Origin: an uncultured Pseudomonadales bacterium
Lineage (GTDB): Bacteria; Pseudomonadota; Gammaproteobacteria; Pseudomonadales; IMCC2047
DNA length: 10,501 bases
Assembly: GCA_947258895.1 (NCBI GenBank)
Contig: CAMYKE010000034.1
Coordinates: 1 to 10,501 of the forward strand
Reading direction: 5' to 3'
The position numbers and the translations under genes were made by a program. Numbering within the stretch: the stretch's first letter is position 1; every line of letters starts with the position of its first letter. Under the pieces are notes generated by a model. It did not search any database. It worked only from the letters and a program-made list of their open reading frames with translations, and was not told the origin of the DNA. This document shows, in pieces, positions 8,727 to 10,501 of this stretch.

Positions 8727-9494
8727 ATGAACGACGATTATCAGGAGCTCGGTTACTGTGTCGTTCGCGGCCTGTTCAGTCCCGCCGCACTGCGCGATGT
8801 ACAGGCTGTGCTACAGGAGTTTCACGACGCGTGGCTGCGCGGGAACTACCAGTCTTACCAAAGCGGCGCCGTGAACAGCTCCTACCTGACCGGTCCGGCG
8901 TACCTCGACGCCAGCCAGCGCCGTATACTCTTCCAGTTTATCGCCGGCCGGCGCCTGATGAAGCTGGTGAGCAGCGTCATTCCCGTAGATCCGGCCTTCC
9001 TGAATACCCAGCTGTTCTTTAACCCGCAGGATTCGCGGCAATGCAATTACTGGCACCGCGATATCCAGTACAGCGGTGTCGATATCGTTGAGCAGAAGCG
9101 CGCTCTCATACACAGCAACGTGGTGCATTTCCGGATTCCTTTGCAGCGCGAGTATGGCCTCGAGCTGGTGCCGGGATCACATCGTGCCTGGGATACCGAG
9201 GAGGAGTTTGCAGTGCGGATGGAGCTGCAGAATCGACAGCGTCATGAGAATCTTTCTTCCGGCCGGGCAATTCCGCTTGAACCGGGGGATCTGCTGGTGT
9301 TTTCGGCCAATATGATACACCGGGGTTTGTATGGTCTGGATCGCTTCGCCCTCGACATCCTGTTTTGCGATTCGGATCCGAAGCTGCTCAAATACGCGCA
9401 CGCAGATTGCCTGCCCGATGCCGCCACGCTGCGTTCCCTGGAAAATGGTGTCGCGTTTGACAACACGCGCAAGGTATTGGCTAAGCAATCATGA
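8727..9494 (+). CDS. PhyH-family Fe(II)/2-oxoglutarate dioxygenase
   Basis: Probable non-haem iron oxygenase of the phytanoyl-CoA dioxygenase (PhyH) superfamily, which hydroxylates small molecules using 2-oxoglutarate and oxygen. From the ATG at 8727 it has 255 residues. The iron triad is visible: H110 and D112 in NYWHRDIQY and H198 in ANMIHRGL. R206 in DRFALDILF is placed to bind 2-oxoglutarate. LVPGSHRAWD (147-156) and IPLEPGDLLVF (182-192) are typical of the fold. The substrate cannot be read: the chain is not clearly ectoine hydroxylase or any named enzyme. An in-frame ATG at 8664 would add 21 unconvincing residues lying within the truncated gene. Neither start has a good ribosome binding site, so expression is uncertain. 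It lies just beyond the point where the PA4642-like gene breaks. Confidence 0.85.
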   Translation: MNDDYQELGYCVVRGLFSPAALRDVQAVLQEFHDAWLRGNYQSYQSGAVNSSYLTGPAYLDASQRRILFQFIAGRRLMKLVSSVIPVDPAFLNTQLFFNPQDSRQCNYWHRDIQYSGVDIVEQKRALIHSNVVHFRIPLQREYGLELVPGSHRAWDTEEEFAVRMELQNRQRHENLSSGRAIPLEPGDLLVFSANMIHRGLYGLDRFALDILFCDSDPKLLKYAHADCLPDAATLRSLENGVAFDNTRKVLAKQS

Positions 9495-9580
9495 CTGCGA
9501 AACAGAAACAGCAGCATGCGCCGGGCACGCTGTAATGGTAGCGAAACGGGTCCTGGAACATGGCGACCGGCCCTGTACAA

Positions 9581-9588
9581 AGAGGTGA
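9581..9588 (+). promoter_or_regulatory. strong ribosome binding site deciding the yaiI GTG start
   Basis: AGAGGTGA, almost fully complementary to the 3' end of 16S rRNA, lies six bases before GTG 9595. It makes this GTG a confident start and gives exactly the length of E. coli YaiI. Confidence 0.8.
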
Positions 9589-9594
9589 GCGAAA

Positions 9595-10053
9595 GTGCAA
9601 ATCTGGGTTGATGCGGACGCATGTCCCAAGGTAATCAAGGAAATCCTGTTTCGCGCGGCGAATCGCGAACAGATCATGGTAACGCTGATCGCCAACCAGC
9701 CGCTTGCGGTGCCACAATCCAGATACATCAATGCCGTACAGGTGGGCTCCGGGTTTGATGTAGCCGACCATGAGATCGTACAACGCGCGCAACCAGGGGA
9801 CCTGGTGATAACCAGCGATATTCCGCTGGCCGACGAGATCATTACCCAGGGGGCGCTGGGGTTGAGCCCGCGCGGAGAACTGTTCACCAAAACGAATATC
9901 AAGGCGCGGCTGAATATGCGGGATTTCCTCGATACCATGCGCAGCAGCGGCGTCCAGAGCGGCGGTCCGCCCGCTCTGAAGCATGCGGACCGGATGAAGT
10001 TCGCCAATGCGCTGAATCGGCTGTTGGCCAAGCGGGATCAAGGTTCTAACTAG
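9595..10053 (+). CDS. yaiI: YaiI/YqxD family protein (UPF0178, DUF188)
   Basis: Conserved cytoplasmic protein of unknown function. The family is thought to have a PIN-like nuclease fold, based on its acidic residues, but I know of no proven activity. At 152 residues it equals E. coli YaiI. Family motifs are [20 protein letters not shown] (3-22), the [10 protein letters not shown] segment (about 53-62), [13 protein letters not shown] (about 67-79), LSPRGELFT and [18 protein letters not shown] (about 109-126). The GTG start follows an excellent ribosome binding site. The 100 bases between the dioxygenase and this gene hold no convincing gene, so it may have its own promoter or be co-transcribed. 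No terminator is clear after the stop. Confidence 0.94.
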   Translation: MQIWVDADACPKVIKEILFRAANREQIMVTLIANQPLAVPQSRYINAVQVGSGFDVADHEIVQRAQPGDLVITSDIPLADEIITQGALGLSPRGELFTKTNIKARLNMRDFLDTMRSSGVQSGGPPALKHADRMKFANALNRLLAKRDQGSN

Positions 10054-10501
10054 GATCTGGTGGCAACGCACCGCCAGTCGGAGCGGTTCCCAAAACCCCG
10101 GGGGACGTCTGAGGTTACGTAGTAGCTGGCTTTGTTCTGTTGGAGCTGCCTGCGAACAGGTTTCGCTATCCCAGGGGAGGCACCTCTTGTTGCGCATTCT
10201 GACAGAACCCGGTTACCCAAAAGCATGAGCCCGGGAATCGCTGCCGCGCGGAGTTCCCTTCGCTGTTCGGAAACTCCTGCGGCGGGACAACTCACTGCGT
10301 TCAGACACGGCCCGCCTTTGCTCCGGATTTTACTGCGCTTCTCGGCAGCTGGACGGGCCGGGCGTGGATTGTACTCGTGAGGTACGTTCAAGGTTTAGGG
10401 ATACCGGATGTTGTAGATCTCAGTGGTGCTGGATTACTTTTGGAACCGATGGCTTTTTTCCGCCGACACCCGGGAGTGTCTCGGAGGGTGGTTACCATAG
10501 C
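10054..10501. other. 448 bases without a supported gene; GC-rich inverted repeats
   Basis: Both strands hold medium-length open frames (10132-10380 plus, 10050-10391 minus), but neither translation shows a recognisable domain. Both look like compositional by-products: arginine-rich, with scattered cysteines. The stretch contains several inverted repeats, listed separately, and a CCTG/CAGG hairpin whose minus-strand loop is TTCG (10149-10160). It could be a dispersed repeat, a structured RNA, or a decayed gene. I see no promoter or terminator that I would defend. Confidence 0.5.
10281..10360. repeat. overlapping GC-rich inverted repeats near the right end
   Basis: GGCGGG (10281-10286) is complementary to CCCGCC (10311-10316). 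CGGCCCG (10308-10314) is perfectly complementary to CGGGCCG (10354-10360). The two pairings share bases 10311-10314, so they are mutually exclusive alternatives. Nothing shows that either is used. Confidence 0.4.

Noticed and set aside
8699..9022. C-terminal 107 residues of the frame starting at 8567, as part of a 151-residue protein
   Set aside because: They are an out-of-frame reading of the dioxygenase gene, rich in Arg and Ser, with no domain. The dioxygenase frame carries clear catalytic motifs over the same bases.
9481..10197. 238-codon minus-strand frame opposite yaiI
   Set aside because: It is a shadow of yaiI, whose start, ribosome binding site, length and motifs are all convincing.
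10201..10230. Resemblance of GACAGAACCCGG to the 3' end of RNase P RNA
   Set aside because: Only about a dozen bases match. The conserved upstream core of rnpB (such as the GAGGAAAGTCC region) is absent from the plus strand before it.
10132..10391. 82-codon plus and 113-codon minus frames in the right-end region
   Set aside because: Neither has recognisable domains or a good ribosome binding site. They overlap each other on opposite strands, and inverted repeats and GC-rich composition explain the lack of stops.

Overview
The window looks like chromosomal DNA from a gammaproteobacterium, moderately GC-rich by eye. The gene order rng-maf-mreD-mreC-mreB on the minus strand, diverging from gatC-gatA-gatB on the plus strand, is the order known from Pseudomonas and related non-enteric gammaproteobacteria. 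The MreB, MreC and GatB proteins also read like that group. E. coli shares mreBCD-maf-rng but has no gatCAB. No species can be named.

Layout. Bases 1-5067 hold a minus-strand block for cell shape and RNA/nucleotide housekeeping: mreB, mreC, mreD, maf (house-cleaning nucleotide pyrophosphatase) and rng (RNase G), possibly followed by the first codons of the next gene (yhdP position) at the window edge. The block is not evenly packed. mreC and mreD overlap by one base, while mreB is separated from mreC by almost 390 bases that carry a convincing intrinsic terminator and a weaker terminator-like hairpin. Bases 5068-5254 are a compact divergent promoter region. Bases 5255-8548 hold gatCAB, the three subunits of the tRNA-dependent amidotransferase.

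Bases 8567-9494 are the least ordinary part. A small gene resembling the PA4642 family starts normally, loses its homology after about 44 codons, and within 30 bases gives way to an intact PhyH-type Fe(II)/2-oxoglutarate dioxygenase gene. This looks like a deletion or insertion junction. It is followed by a yaiI (DUF188/UPF0178) gene with a GTG start and a near-ideal ribosome binding site. The last roughly 450 bases carry no gene I can support. They contain GC-rich inverted repeats and may be a dispersed repeat or structured non-coding DNA.

The mre genes build the rod-shape machinery at the inner membrane, Maf and RNase G act in the cytoplasm on nucleotides and RNA, and GatCAB completes Asn-tRNA and/or Gln-tRNA charging. 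I found no defence system, CRISPR array, tRNA/rRNA gene or insertion sequence, and no clearly novel multi-gene system. The main points of interest are the 8.7 kb junction, the terminator-split mre operon with its unusual mreC start, and the unexplained right end.
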